The position numbers and the translations under genes were made by a program. The notes beneath the pieces are model-generated. The model did no database searches. It was given only the letters and a program-made list of their open reading frames with translations, and was not told the DNA's origin. Below, one piece after another: positions 35,537-45,078 of a stretch of DNA of 48,145 bases. Every line of letters starts with the position of its first letter. Positions within the stretch are counted from its first letter, which is position 1. Source of the DNA: Clostridia bacterium (GTDB taxonomy: Bacteria; Bacillota; Clostridia; TANB77; CAG-508); contig JAFWNC010000011.1 of NCBI GenBank assembly GCA_017510525.1, positions 1 to 48,145 on the forward strand, read 5' to 3'.

Positions 35537-36824
35537 ATGGAGATGAAAAAGGTTGCTTTTTATACTTTGGGTTGTAAAGTAAATCAATATGAGACAAATG
35601 GAATGATTCAAAAACTTATGGATGATTTTGAAGTTGTTGATTTTAATGATTTTTCTGATATTTATATTGTTAATACTTGTACTGTAACTAATATGTCTGA
35701 TAGAAAATCTAGGCAGATTTTGAGGAGATGTAAAGAAATCAATCCTAATTCATTGGTTGTAGCTGTTCGGATGTTATGCTGAAGTTGCTAGTGATGAGAT
35801 TTTAAAAATTGATGAGGTTGATTTAGTATTAGGTAATAGCGATAAGATTCGAATTAAGGAAATATTAGAGGAATATTTCGGTATGGGCACATGGCAAAAT
35901 AGTGTTCATACACAGAGTGATGATAAGTATTTTGAGTTTGGAGATGTTACATATACTGATAAAACTAGGGCTGTTATTAAAGTTCAGGATGGGTGTAATC
36001 AATTTTGTAGTTATTGTATTATTCCTTATGCTAGAGGTAGAATAAGAAGTAGGGATAGAGAAAATGTTCTAAAGGAAATTGATGGCTTGGCTAAAAAAGG
36101 CTATAAAGAGGTTGTTATTACTGGTATTCATGTTGCTTCTTATGGTAAGGATTTGAATAATAATTATTTTTTAATTGATTTGTTAGAAGATATTAATAAG
36201 ATAAATGGAATTGAGAGGATTCGTTTAGGTTCATTGGAACCAACTTTGATTACAGATGAATTTACTGAAAGGATTTCTAAGTTAAGTAAAATTTGTCATC
36301 ATTTTCATTTATCTCTTCAAAGTGGTTGTGATAAGACTTTGAAAGAAATGAATAGAAAATATACTACTAAGGAATTTGAAAATGTTACAAATCGACTTAG
36401 GAGAGTTTTTAATGATGTAATTCTAACAACAGATATTATTGTTGGTTTTCCAGGTGAAAGTGAGGAAGATTTTAAATCTACATATGATTTTTTGAAAAAA
36501 ATAAAGTTTTATAAGATGCATGTTTTTAAGTATTCGCCAAGAAAAGGTACTGTTGCTGCTAAAATGAAAAATCAGATTTCTCCTGAGATAAAAGATAGTA
36601 GAAGCAAAGCTTTAATAGAATTATCTGATTTAAATGAGAAAGATTATTTAAATGAGTATATTGGTAAAACTGTTGAAGTTTTATTTGAAGAAAAAGAAGG
36701 GGATTTAATTAAAGGACATACACAAAATTATATTCTTGTAAAAAAATGTGGAAATGCAAAAATTAATAATATCGAAAAAGTTGAGATTAATGGTGCTGGA
36801 AATGACTATTTAATGGGAATATAA
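35537..36824 (+). CDS. mtaB: MtaB threonylcarbamoyladenosine tRNA methylthiotransferase, one CGGN +1 shift site
   Basis: MtaB adds a methylthio group to t6A37 of ANN-decoding tRNAs. Codons 1-77 hold KVAFYTLGCKVNQYETNGM (first cluster Cys), NTCTVTNMSDRKSRQ, and the start of the third Cys block. The frame breaks at VVAV-CGG. Skipping one base at CGGA (35768-35771) gives VAV[G]CYAEVASDEIL, the family V(V/T)GCYA block. The radical-SAM CxxxCxxC follows as CNQFCSYCIIPYARG, and TRAM and other domains complete 428 residues, the normal length. Without the shift the enzyme is non-functional. Confidence 0.92.
35768..35771 (+). other. CGGA +1 shift site in mtaB
   Basis: GTT-CGG-ATG-TTA-TGC-TGA in frame stops four codons on; a one-base skip gives [G]CYAE with its cluster-binding cysteine. 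Confidence 0.88.
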
Positions 36825-36878
36825 AGAAATGTTACCAAAAAGTAACAAAAAAGAAAAAGAATTGTAATTGTTTTTTTG

Positions 36879-36907
36879 TTGAATAATTAGTATTTTTATA
36901 GTATAAA
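36879..36907 (+). promoter_or_regulatory. Promoter of the FLFQ-repeat gene
   Basis: TTGAAT (36879-36884) and TATAAA (36902-36907), 17-base spacer; AAAGGAGG before ATG 36947. Confidence 0.6.
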
Positions 36908-36946
36908 CAAATAAATGGTCTAATAATTTACAAAGGAGGAATACAA

Positions 36947-37426
36947 ATGAAAGAAAATGAGTATGATTTCTATGGAAATCCTGTTTCTGGGGAAGAAAAC
37001 AATGGCCAAGTTCAAGAGAATGCTGGGAATTATGTAGGTGGAATTGTTGGCAACAATGTTGAAGAAAAAGCTAATTCTATCGGAATGACTCTTGAAAATC
37101 CTGGTTTTACTGGTTTCCAATCTGGTGTTTTTGGTAATACTGAAAATGCAAGTGAAACTGAAAATGGATATGTTGGTGGTTTTGTAAGTACAAATCAAAC
37201 TGAAAAAGCTAGTTTACCAGCTAAAGTAAGTTTGTGGTCTAAAATAAAGTCTTTCTTGTTCCAAGAAATAGATTTACATCAAGAAGTAAAAATCAAACTT
37301 AGTCCAAAAGAGGAAAAAGTTTTAACTGAGGTTCATGATTTCTTGTTCCAAGAAGTATCTTGGAAGGGTATCAAGGATTTCTTATTCCAAGATATTACTT
37401 TTGGTAAAAAGAAAAAAAATGGTTAA
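36947..37426 (+). CDS. Hypothetical protein with FLFQ(E/D) repeats
   Basis: A 159-residue, unrecognised protein. The first 100 residues are Asn/Gly/Glu-rich with recurring YVGG and F-x-G-x-F-x-N words. The last 60 contain three related units: SFLFQEIDLHQEVKIKL, DFLFQEVSWKGIK and DFLFQDITFGKKKK. It has no signal peptide or membrane segment. Strong own promoter, ribosome site and terminator, so probably well expressed. The repeated amphipathic end looks like a binding or assembly tag, but this is only a guess. Confidence 0.65.
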   Translation: MKENEYDFYGNPVSGEENNGQVQENAGNYVGGIVGNNVEEKANSIGMTLENPGFTGFQSGVFGNTENASETENGYVGGFVSTNQTEKASLPAKVSLWSKIKSFLFQEIDLHQEVKIKLSPKEEKVLTEVHDFLFQEVSWKGIKDFLFQDITFGKKKKNG

Positions 37427-37433
37427 GTTTTTA

Positions 37434-37459
37434 ACGTGCTGCAAAGCACGTTTTTTTTA
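37434..37459 (+). terminator. Terminator
   Basis: ACGTGCT-GCA-AAGCACGT stem followed by T8. Confidence 0.85.
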
Positions 37460-37490
37460 TACATTAGAAAAAAATTTTTTGCTTTATATC

Positions 37491-37519
37491 TTGAATTTAA
37501 TATTGTTTTGATATACAAT
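37491..37519 (+). promoter_or_regulatory. Promoter of gap
   Basis: TTGAAT (37491-37496) and TACAAT (37514-37519), 17-base spacer. Confidence 0.6.
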
Positions 37520-37578
37520 AGGCGTGTCCAAGTTGTTACTTGGAAAATGATTTTTTTAACTTAAAGGAGGATTTTTTT

Positions 37579-38595
37579 ATGGCAGTTAAGGTAGCCATTA
37601 ATGGCTTTGGAAGAATTGGTCGTCTAGCTTTTAGACAAATGTTTGGAGCAGAAGGGTATGAGATTGTTGCAATCAATGATTTAACAAGTCCAGAGATGCT
37701 TGCTCATTTATTAAAATATGATTCTGCACAAGGAAGATATGAGAAAGGTGATACAGTTGTTGCTGGAGAAGATTCAATTACAGTTGACGGAAAAACTATT
37801 AAAATATATGCTATGGCAAACGCAGCTGAGTTACCTTGGGGTGAAATTGGAGTAGATGTTGTATTAGAGTGTACAGGTTTCTATACATCTAAGGATAAGG
37901 CTCAAGCTCATATAGATGCTGGAGCAAAAAAAGTTGTTATATCAGCACCAGCTGGTAAAGATTTACCTACAGTTGTTTATGGTGTAAATGAAAATGTATT
38001 AACAGTTGATGATAAGATTATTTCAGCTGCTTCATGTACTACAAACTGTTTAGCTCCAATGGCTAAAGCATTAAATGATTATGCTGAAATTCAATCTGGA
38101 ATAATGACAACAGTTCATGCTTATACAGGTGATCAAATGGTTCTTGATGGACCTCATAGGAAAGGTGATTTAAGAAGAGCTAGAGCTGCTGCTGTAAATA
38201 TTGTTCCTAATTCTACAGGTGCTGCTAAAGCAATTGGTTTAGTTATTCCTGAATTAAATGGAAAATTAATTGGTTCAGCTCAAAGAGTTCCAGTTCCTAC
38301 TGGTTCAACAACAATTTTAACAGCTGTTGTTAAAGGTGATAATATTACTGTAGATTCAATAAATGCTGCTATGAAGGCAGAGTCAAGTGCTTCATTTGGA
38401 TATACAGAAGAACCTTTAGTTTCATCTGATATTATTGGTATAACTTATGGTTCATTGTTTGACGCTACTCAAACAATGGTACAAGAATTAGGTAATGGTT
38501 TATATCAAGTTCAAGTTGTTTCTTGGTATGATAATGAAAATTCTTATACTAGCCAAATGGTTAGAACTATTAAATATTTTGCTGAATTAGGATAA
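37579..38595 (+). CDS. gap: Glyceraldehyde-3-phosphate dehydrogenase
   Basis: A type I GAPDH, 338 residues, of glycolysis. It shows the NAD site [19 protein letters not shown], catalytic Cys in [17 protein letters not shown], the active-site His region [18 protein letters not shown], and the C-terminal [18 protein letters not shown] 37579 follows AAAGGAGG. It is first of a glycolytic run gap-pgk-(unknown)-tpiA-gpmI. It has over 25 glycine codons, yet none is preceded by the extra C. Confidence 0.97.
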   Translation: MAVKVAINGFGRIGRLAFRQMFGAEGYEIVAINDLTSPEMLAHLLKYDSAQGRYEKGDTVVAGEDSITVDGKTIKIYAMANAAELPWGEIGVDVVLECTGFYTSKDKAQAHIDAGAKKVVISAPAGKDLPTVVYGVNENVLTVDDKIISAASCTTNCLAPMAKALNDYAEIQSGIMTTVHAYTGDQMVLDGPHRKGDLRRARAAAVNIVPNSTGAAKAIGLVIPELNGKLIGSAQRVPVPTGSTTILTAVVKGDNITVDSINAAMKAESSASFGYTEEPLVSSDIIGITYGSLFDATQTMVQELGNGLYQVQVVSWYDNENSYTSQMVRTIKYFAELG

Positions 38596-38678
38596 GAAAA
38601 TATTTTAATTAAAAGGGGTTTGGCGAAATTATGGCTGACCTCTTTTGGTGTTTTATAAAATAGAAATAGCTGGTTTAT

Positions 38679-38701
38679 GGAGAACTTTAGTTCTCCGCTA
38701 C
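38679..38701. repeat. REP-like palindrome
   Basis: GGAGAACTTTAGTTCTCC plus GCTAC between gap and pgk. Confidence 0.75.
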
Positions 38702-38741
38702 GGTTGTTTTATATATTGAATGTTTATAGAGGAGTGGAAAA

Positions 38742-39926
38742 ATGAATAAAAAGACTGTTAGAGATATTGATGTTAAAGGAAAAAAAGTTCTAGTTAGATG
38801 TGATTTTAATGTTCCACAAGATGAAAACGGAAATATTACAGATAATAGAAGAATAGTGTCTTCTTTAGATACTATTAATTATTTATTAGACAATGATGCT
38901 AAAGTTATTTTATGTTCTCACCTTGGAAGACCTAAGGGAGAAGTTAAGCCAGAATTTTCTTTAGGACCAGTTGCTAAAGAATTATCAAGATTATTAAATA
39001 AAGAAGTTAAATTAGCTGATGATGTTGTTGGTAAATCTGCTATAGAATTAACTTCTAACATGAATATTGGTGATGTTGTTTTACTTGAAAATGTTAGATT
39101 TGAGCCAGGAGAAGAGAAAAACGATGAGGATTTATCTAAGAAATTTGCTTCTTTGGCTGAAATATATGTTAATGATGCTTTTGGTAGTGCACATAGAGCA
39201 CATAGTTCAACAGCTGGTGTTGCAAACTACCTACCTGCTGTTTCAGGATTTTTAATGGAGAAAGAAATTAATTTCTTAGGTTCTACTCTAGAAAATCCAG
39301 AAAGACCTTTTGTTGCAATTTTAGGTGGAAAGAAGGTTTCAGATAAGATTGGTGTTATTAATTCTTTATTAGATAAAGTTGATACTTTAATGATTGGTGG
39401 AGCTATGGCTTATACTTTCTTTAAATCAATGGGATATAATGTTGGAAATTCAATTTGTGAGTTAGATAAGTTAGACTTAGCTAAAGAGGCTATGGATAAG
39501 GCTGAAAGAAATGGTGTTAAATTATTATTACCTGTTGATACAAGACTTGGAAAAGAGTTTGATCCAAATACTGAAACGAAAACTGTAAAATGTGATGAAA
39601 TTCCTGATGGTTGGGAAGGTTTTGATATTGGTGATGAGACTATTGATATTTATTTAAAAGAATTAGATAATGCTAAAACTGTTATTTGGAATGGACCTGT
39701 TGGTTTATTTGAGTTTGATAAGTTTGCTGTTGGAACAAATGCAGTTGCTAAGAAACTTGCTGAGATTAGTGCAACTACTATTATTGGTGGTGGAGATTCT
39801 GCTGCAGCTATTGAAAAAGCTGGATTATCTGATAAAATGACACATGTTTCAACTGGTGGTGGTGCTTCTTTAGAATTTTTAGAAGGAAAGAAGTTACCTG
39901 GTGTTGAATGCCTAGAAAATAAATAG
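38742..39926 (+). CDS. pgk: Phosphoglycerate kinase
   Basis: A 394-residue PGK that makes ATP from 1,3-bisphosphoglycerate. It has [17 protein letters not shown] near the start, the CSHLGRPKG motif, [15 protein letters not shown], and the nucleotide site [15 protein letters not shown] with [13 protein letters not shown] and [19 protein letters not shown]. Length is normal. GAGG precedes the ATG. Confidence 0.97.
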   Translation: MNKKTVRDIDVKGKKVLVRCDFNVPQDENGNITDNRRIVSSLDTINYLLDNDAKVILCSHLGRPKGEVKPEFSLGPVAKELSRLLNKEVKLADDVVGKSAIELTSNMNIGDVVLLENVRFEPGEEKNDEDLSKKFASLAEIYVNDAFGSAHRAHSSTAGVANYLPAVSGFLMEKEINFLGSTLENPERPFVAILGGKKVSDKIGVINSLLDKVDTLMIGGAMAYTFFKSMGYNVGNSICELDKLDLAKEAMDKAERNGVKLLLPVDTRLGKEFDPNTETKTVKCDEIPDGWEGFDIGDETIDIYLKELDNAKTVIWNGPVGLFEFDKFAVGTNAVAKKLAEISATTIIGGGDSAAAIEKAGLSDKMTHVSTGGGASLEFLEGKKLPGVECLENK

Positions 39927-39944
39927 AAGAAAGAGAAGTTTGAT

Positions 39945-40658
39945 ATGGGTAAAAAGGTATTAATTATTGGAATAATTGTAATTGTAGTTGCTGCTTTAAT
40001 TGGTGGTTCTATATTTGCATACAATAAGTTCAAAAATAAAAAGGATGATAATACTGTAACTATTAATGAGACTATTAATATTGAAGAGTATTATGGAAAA
40101 AGAGGTAAAATAACAGAAACTGAAAGAGTTAGCTTTTTAATAAAAGCAGAAGATTTAATTGTTGGAATGATGGCATTAGCTCCAAATACTGAAGAAACTC
40201 CTTTTTCTGAAAATGATATGATAAAGTTTGCTTTATATGTTGCTCAGGAAAGATATAGTGACATGTTAGAAAGTAAGAAAAATTATAAAACTGGTGAATA
40301 TGAATATTATATTAATCCTGATGTTATTAGTTCTATTATTCAAGAATTTTTTGGAAGATCTGATATAGAATTTTCTTATGATTCTGATGATTATAATTAT
40401 TCATCATCAAATAAAAAATTTATTTTTAATCAGGACATTCAAAAAACTTTATGGTATTATCCTGTATCTCAAGAAACAACCGAAGATAGAATTGTTATTA
40501 CGGTTGATAGTGTTTATATTAATGAGGATCAAGCAGATTACTCATTAAGAGAAGCTAAATATGAGGGTAGATATGAAAAGGATAAGGTTGATAGTACTAT
40601 AAAATTTATTTATAATACTAATGGATATTTGGTTGCTTATCAGTATGTCGGAGAATAA
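39945..40658 (+). CDS. Membrane-anchored hypothetical protein in the glycolytic run
   Basis: A 237-residue protein with one N-terminal helix ([27 protein letters not shown]) and an outer, mostly charged domain rich in Tyr, Asp and Glu, with [19 protein letters not shown] near the middle. It lies 18 bases after pgk and before tpiA. It is probably co-transcribed by position, but no glycolytic role is evident. Family not recognised. Confidence 0.6.
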   Translation: MGKKVLIIGIIVIVVAALIGGSIFAYNKFKNKKDDNTVTINETINIEEYYGKRGKITETERVSFLIKAEDLIVGMMALAPNTEETPFSENDMIKFALYVAQERYSDMLESKKNYKTGEYEYYINPDVISSIIQEFFGRSDIEFSYDSDDYNYSSSNKKFIFNQDIQKTLWYYPVSQETTEDRIVITVDSVYINEDQADYSLREAKYEGRYEKDKVDSTIKFIYNTNGYLVAYQYVGE

Positions 40659-40661
40659 GTT

Positions 40662-40684
40662 GTAGGGGCGACCATTGGTCGTCC
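40662..40684. repeat. REP-like palindrome
   Basis: GTAGGGGCGACC-ATT-GGTCGTCC; same core as at 7343. Confidence 0.75.
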
Positions 40685-40714
40685 GAATTTGAAGAAATTA
40701 TTATGGAGGAATTT

Positions 40715-41467
40715 ATGAGAAGAAAGGTTATTGCTGGAAATTGGAAGATGAATATGCTTCCTGGAGATGCTATAAAATATATTGAGGAGCTTTCTGGATT
40801 GGTTAAAGATACTGAGAATGAAGTTATTATTTGTGTTCCTTATACTGATTTATTTTATTGTATTTCTTATGCACAAGATACAAATATAAAAATTGGTGCT
40901 CAAAATGTTCATTTTGAAGATAAGGGTGCTTATACAGGTGAGGTTTCTGCTGAAATGCTTAAATCTGTAGGTGTTGAATATGTAATAATCGGTCATTCTG
41001 AGAGAAGACAATATTTTTGTGAGACTGATGAGATTGTTAATAAGAAAATTAAGGCTGCTTTGAAGAATGGATTAAAACCTATTGTTTGTGTTGGTGAATC
41101 TTTAGAGCAAAGAGAGGCTGGTCAAACTGAAAATATTATTAGAAGTCAAACAAAAAATGCATTTGAGGGCTTGACAGATGACGATTTGAAGAGTATTATT
41201 ATAGCTTATGAGCCTATTTGGGCTATTGGAACTGGAAAAACAGCTACTTCTGAAGATGCTAATAATAGTATTAAAGCTATAAGAGATGAGGTTTCTGTTC
41301 TTTATGGCAAAGAGGTTTCAGATAATATAATTATTCAATATGGTGGAAGTGTTAAATCTGGAAATGCTAAAGAATTGTTTAATACTTCAGATATTGATGG
41401 CGGATTAGTTGGTGGTGCTAGTCTTGTTGCTGAGGAATTTAGCAAAATTGTTAATTACGATAAATAG
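40715..41467 (+). CDS. tpiA: Triosephosphate isomerase
   Basis: A 250-residue TIM barrel: GNWKMN with the catalytic Lys, IIGHSERRQYFCETDE with the catalytic His, AYEPIWAIGTGKTAT with the catalytic Glu and flexible loop 6, and IIQYGGSVKSGNAKELF for phosphate binding. ATG 40715 has GGAGGA ahead; the frame's earlier ATG lies on that site. It interconverts dihydroxyacetone phosphate and glyceraldehyde 3-phosphate. Confidence 0.97.
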   Translation: MRRKVIAGNWKMNMLPGDAIKYIEELSGLVKDTENEVIICVPYTDLFYCISYAQDTNIKIGAQNVHFEDKGAYTGEVSAEMLKSVGVEYVIIGHSERRQYFCETDEIVNKKIKAALKNGLKPIVCVGESLEQREAGQTENIIRSQTKNAFEGLTDDDLKSIIIAYEPIWAIGTGKTATSEDANNSIKAIRDEVSVLYGKEVSDNIIIQYGGSVKSGNAKELFNTSDIDGGLVGGASLVAEEFSKIVNYDK

Positions 41468-41509
41468 GAAAAGATGTTTTTCAATTAGGAGAAAGGAAAG
41501 AGTAAAAAA

Positions 41510-43045
41510 ATGGAGAAAAAAACTACTATGTTAATGATCCTTGATGGATTTGGAATTAATGAGAAAGAGGAAGGTAATTGTATTAAGCTTGCGAGTATTC
41601 CTAATATTAATGAGATTATGAAGCAATATCCTAATACAATTATTCATACTAGTGGATTAGATGTTGGACTTCCTGAAGGACAAATGGGTAATTCAGAGGT
41701 TGGTCATACTAATATTGGTGCTGGTAGGATAATTTATCAGGAGTTAACTAGAATTACTAAATCTATTGAAGATGGCGATTTTTTCAGTATTCCTGAATTT
41801 GTTTCTGCTATTGAGAATTGTAAGAAAAATAATTCTAAATTACATATTATGGGATTGTTATCTGATGGTGGTGTTCATAGTCATATGAGACATCTAATTG
41901 GATTATTAGAAATGGCTAAAAGAAGAGATTTTGAAGATGTTTATGTTCATTGCTTTTTAGATGGACGTGATACTCCTCCTGCTTCAGCTGAAGGATATTT
42001 ATCTGATCTTGAGAAAAAAATGGCTGAAAAAGGTGTTGGTAAGATTGCTACTATAATGGGTAGATTTTACGGAATGGATAGAGATAAGAGATGGGAGAGA
42101 GTTCAGAAGGCTTATGATGCAATGGTTAAAGGCGAAGGAGAAAAATTCACTTCTGTTTCTGCTGCAATAGAGGATTCTTATCAAAAAGAAGTTTTTGATG
42201 AATTTGTAAAGCCAACAGTTATTTGCCCTAATGGTGAAAACCCTGTAGCAAAAATATCTGAAAATGATTCTGTTATTTTCTTCAATTTTAGACCTGATAG
42301 AGCTAGAGAGATTACTAGAACTATAGTTGATCCTAATTTTGATGGATTTAAAAGAGATAAATTCTTTAAAACATATTTTGTTTGTTTTACTAATTATGAT
42401 GAAACATTACTTGATTATGTTCACATTGCTTTTAAAAAGGCTGAAATAAAAAATACTTTTGGAGAGTATATTAGTAACAAAGGAATGACTCAGCTAAGAA
42501 TTGCTGAAACTGAAAAATATGCTCATGTTACATTCTTCTTTAATGGTGGAGAGGAAAAACAATATCCAGGAGAGGATAGGATTTTAGTTCCTTCTCCTAA
42601 AGTTGAAACTTATGATTTGCAACCTGAAATGAGTGCTCTTGAGGTTACTGATAAGGTTGTAGATGCAATTTTATCTAAAAAGTATGATGCTATTATTTTA
42701 AATTATGCTAATCCAGATATGGTTGGCCATACTGGAAGTATAGAGGCTTGTGTTAAGGCTTTAGAAACTTTAGATGGTTGTGTTAAAAGAGTTGTTGATT
42801 CTATTAATGAAGTATCTGGAACACTTTTAATTACAGCTGATCATGGTAATTGTGAGCAGATGATTGATTATAAAACTGGTGAGCCTCATACAGCTCACAC
42901 AACAAATCCTGTTCCTCTTGTATTGATTGGAAAAGATGCTAAATTAAAAGAGGGTAGACTTGCAGATTTAGCTCCTACAATGCTTGATTTAATGGGATTA
43001 GATAAACCAGATGAGATGACAGGTGAAAGTTTAATAGAAAAATAA
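41510..43045 (+). CDS. gpmI: Cofactor-independent phosphoglycerate mutase
   Basis: A 511-residue iPGM: TMLMILDGFGIN at the start, the phosphoserine region EGQMGNSEVGHTNIGAGR near residue 60, DGRDTPPASAEGYL, RFYGMDRDKRWERV, and the C-terminal metal site VGHTGSIEACVKALE...ITADHGNCEQM. It interconverts 3- and 2-phosphoglycerate and is manganese-dependent in spore formers. Last of the glycolytic run; the next gene follows after 15 bases. Confidence 0.96.
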   Translation: MEKKTTMLMILDGFGINEKEEGNCIKLASIPNINEIMKQYPNTIIHTSGLDVGLPEGQMGNSEVGHTNIGAGRIIYQELTRITKSIEDGDFFSIPEFVSAIENCKKNNSKLHIMGLLSDGGVHSHMRHLIGLLEMAKRRDFEDVYVHCFLDGRDTPPASAEGYLSDLEKKMAEKGVGKIATIMGRFYGMDRDKRWERVQKAYDAMVKGEGEKFTSVSAAIEDSYQKEVFDEFVKPTVICPNGENPVAKISENDSVIFFNFRPDRAREITRTIVDPNFDGFKRDKFFKTYFVCFTNYDETLLDYVHIAFKKAEIKNTFGEYISNKGMTQLRIAETEKYAHVTFFFNGGEEKQYPGEDRILVPSPKVETYDLQPEMSALEVTDKVVDAILSKKYDAIILNYANPDMVGHTGSIEACVKALETLDGCVKRVVDSINEVSGTLLITADHGNCEQMIDYKTGEPHTAHTTNPVPLVLIGKDAKLKEGRLADLAPTMLDLMGLDKPDEMTGESLIEK

Positions 43046-43060
43046 CTGGGGGAGTCCTAT

Positions 43061-43999
43061 ATGGATATTTCAAATGAGGAAAGAAATGTATTTTCTGAGA
43101 TTCAAAAGAAACTTTTTTATATGATTCCTCAGAAGTGGGATGCGATTTATTTATTTGCTTCTATTAGTCAGGAGTCATTTAAGAATTCTAATGGTGAAAT
43201 GTTTTTTTATTACTATCCAAAAGGTATACTTAAAAAAAATCCAATTAATGTGTATGAAATTCCTTCTCTTTTTAATATTGATGATGAAACTTATAATGAA
43301 CTTGTTAATATGTTATTTTCAGATATAAAAAGATTGTATGGAATTTCTCGTATTAAGCATCCGGCAGTTTGGACGAGTATTACTATTATTATAGAGGGTG
43401 CACAATTTAAGATAGAGTATAATTATGATGATTTAGAAAAAGAGAAGTATTTTGATCATTATGAAAGACATGTTATTTGGAGATATGAGTATTTAAATTT
43501 GGATTTTGATAGTTTAACCAAAAAAGAGAAAGATATTATCAATAGATATAATAATAGTATTATGTTGTCGAGAAAGCCTAAAGAAGTGTATTCTGAAGGA
43601 ATGTATAAACAGATTACTCATAATATTATTGATTATGCGAAAACGATTAGTATTGAGACTGCTATTGCTCTTCAAAAAGATGATGAGAAAAAGAAATCTT
43701 CTCATCGTGAGAAATTGGATTTTTTGAAGGGAAGAAAGAAGAAAGTAAAAGATTCTGATGTTGATAGTGAGGAAAATAGTATTTCTAATAATCAGATTTT
43801 ATCTGGAATTAAGAAAAAGATAGATGATGATGAATTTGATTATTCTGATGAACTTTTGACATCTGAGGTGATGTCTGGTAGAGAAAATAGAGAAATATAT
43901 ATAGAAGAAAAAGATGATGAGATTGATGATTTAGGTGATGAATTGCTTACTTCGGAAGTAATGAGTAAGAGAGTTAATAAAAAAATAAAAAAGGACTAA
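43061..43999 (+). CDS. YezG/DUF600-like protein with a charged repeat tail
   Basis: The first 160 residues resemble the YezG (DUF600) family, immunity partners of LXG-type toxins: IQKKLFYMIPQKWDAIYLFASI..., MFFYYYPKG, a turn, WTSITIIIEGAQFKIEYNYDDLEK, and YERHVIWRYEYLNLD. The remaining 150 residues are charged and low-complexity and carry a duplicated unit, DELLTSEVMSGREN and DELLTSEVMSKRVN. No partner toxin is adjacent, so it may have another role. GGGGAG precedes ATG 43061. Confidence 0.65.
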   Translation: MDISNEERNVFSEIQKKLFYMIPQKWDAIYLFASISQESFKNSNGEMFFYYYPKGILKKNPINVYEIPSLFNIDDETYNELVNMLFSDIKRLYGISRIKHPAVWTSITIIIEGAQFKIEYNYDDLEKEKYFDHYERHVIWRYEYLNLDFDSLTKKEKDIINRYNNSIMLSRKPKEVYSEGMYKQITHNIIDYAKTISIETAIALQKDDEKKKSSHREKLDFLKGRKKKVKDSDVDSEENSISNNQILSGIKKKIDDDEFDYSDELLTSEVMSGRENREIYIEEKDDEIDDLGDELLTSEVMSKRVNKKIKKD

Positions 44000-44021
44000 C
44001 TTAATAGTTAGTTCTTTTTTT
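43986..44021. terminator. Bidirectional terminator
   Basis: AAAGGACTAACT / AGTTAGTTCTTT with A and T runs, between convergent genes. Confidence 0.85.
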
Positions 44022-44211
44022 CATCTTTCATATTTTCTAGTGCGAATTCGCATGCAGATATTACAAATCCGTTGAATGAGTATTCTTTTTTATTTAGGTC
44101 TTTATTGGCTTCATTTATTATTTCGTTTATTTTGTCATTGATTTCCACTGGAAATCTTATGCTTTTATAGATATTTGCTTTGTATGATTTTTTTATTATA
44201 AATTTTCCCAT
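44008..44211 (-). CDS. Small ribbon-helix-helix-like protein
   Basis: A 67-residue protein: a basic beta-like N-terminus with SIRFPVEINDKINEIINEANKDLNKKEYSFNGFVISACEFALENM. The strand-helix-helix spacing and IRFPxE word resemble Arc/MetJ-type DNA-binding proteins (YlcI/CopG-like). It would act as a small dimeric repressor. Its target is unknown, and no toxin gene lies next to it. Confidence 0.6.
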   Translation of the reverse strand: MGKFIIKKSYKANIYKSIRFPVEINDKINEIINEANKDLNKKEYSFNGFVISACEFALENMKDEKKN

Positions 44212-44358
44212 CTTATTCCTCTTTCTTTATAAAATATATAGAAATAATATCGAAAATGTGGTATATAATATATAACTGAAAAGTAATATCACCTTATAAT
44301 TTATTATGATGTTATATTTACATTTTATGTATTAAAAAAAGAAATGAGTTGATTATTT

Positions 44359-44532
44359 ATGGGTAATTCTTTTAGGGATATATTAAAAAAATGGGAGGAA
44401 AACGAGAAGATAAGAGAGGAGAATGAGATTTTACTTTATAATTGTGACAAGATTTTAAGGAAGATTTTTTCTTTGCGTAATATTGTTTTGAATAAAGATT
44501 ATAGTTTTAGAAGGTTTTCTAGAAAAAAATAA
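44359..44532 (+). CDS. Small hypothetical protein
   Basis: A 57-residue open frame, MGNSFRDILKKWEENEKIREENEILLYN..., strongly charged and helical, ending in Arg/Lys. It has only a weak ribosome site (GAAATGAG 11 bases ahead). Codon use matches neighbours. It could be a real small gene or a chance frame. Confidence 0.45.
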   Translation: MGNSFRDILKKWEENEKIREENEILLYNCDKILRKIFSLRNIVLNKDYSFRRFSRKK

Positions 44533-44590
44533 TTGATAGTATGCTTGTCAAATTTGTAATTTGAGTGTATAATGTTTATGGTTTTAATAT

Positions 44591-44665
44591 TGGGGTGTCG
44601 CCAAGCGGTAAGGCATCGGACTCTGACTCCGACATGCGTAAGTTCGAATCTTACCACCCCAGCCA
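44591..44665 (+). tRNA. tRNA-Gln (CTG)
   Basis: Acceptor TGGGGTG/CACCCCA, D-arm GCC...GGC, anticodon stem TCGGA/TCCGA with 7-base loop CTCTGAC (anticodon CTG), T-arm GTAAG-TTCGAAT-CTTAC, and encoded CCA. A standard 7-base anticodon loop, so not a candidate quadruplet decoder. Confidence 0.93.
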
Positions 44666-45078
44666 CGGAGCAACTAGTCATTTTGGCTAGTTGTTTTGTT
44701 TTACAAAACAACGTAAAGCCAAAAGACTGTTGCTCCGTATTCCGAAAAAAGTATCGTTCGCATCGACTAAGTCCTTGTAAACGCGGACTTTTAACGTCGA
44801 TTAGCTCACTAACAACTTTTTTCGGGTAACGCTTACTTGTTGCTCCTCATTATTCCGAAGAAAGTATCGCTCATGTCGGCTAAGTCCTTGTAAACGCGGA
44901 CTTTTAACGCCGATTAGCTCACTAACAGCTTTTTTCAGGTAAAGGGCGGGGGTGGAACCTAGGCCCCTACAGATGTATAATAAAATATGTTTAAAAGGGG
45001 TTTATTTTAGGCTTTTTTTTTGATATAATGATATCACTTTAGTAATAGATGTAGTTTTTATTTTGATTGGAGTAATAT
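44666..45078. repeat. Gap with nested palindrome, tandem structured repeat and REP
   Basis: GGAGCAAC (44667-44674) pairs with GTTGCTCC (44729-44736), enclosing CAACTAG/CTAGTTG and TTGTTTTG/CAAAACAA hairpins. Two 110-base tandem copies follow (44742-44825, 44855-44939), then a REP (44944-44970, GGGCGGGGG...GGCCCCTAC). The open frame across part of this is not convincing as a gene. Confidence 0.7.
44742..44939. repeat. Two tandem copies of a structured element with paired base changes
   Basis: Each copy nests an outer stem (CCGAAAAAAGT / ACTTTTTTCGG in copy 1), a middle stem (ATCGAC/GTCGAT in copy 1, GTCGGC/GCCGAT in copy 2) and an inner AAGTCC/GGACTT stem with the loop TTGTAAACGC. The middle stem changes A-T to G-C on both sides. 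Confidence 0.75.

Noticed and set aside
44591..44665. tRNA-Gln as the CGGN decoder
   Set aside because: Its anticodon loop has the normal seven bases with CTG; the Val and Asp tRNAs are normal too. Any decoder must lie outside the window.
44572..44829. Open frame over tRNA-Gln and the adjoining repeat
   Set aside because: It reads through a tRNA and palindromes; no family match or ribosome site.
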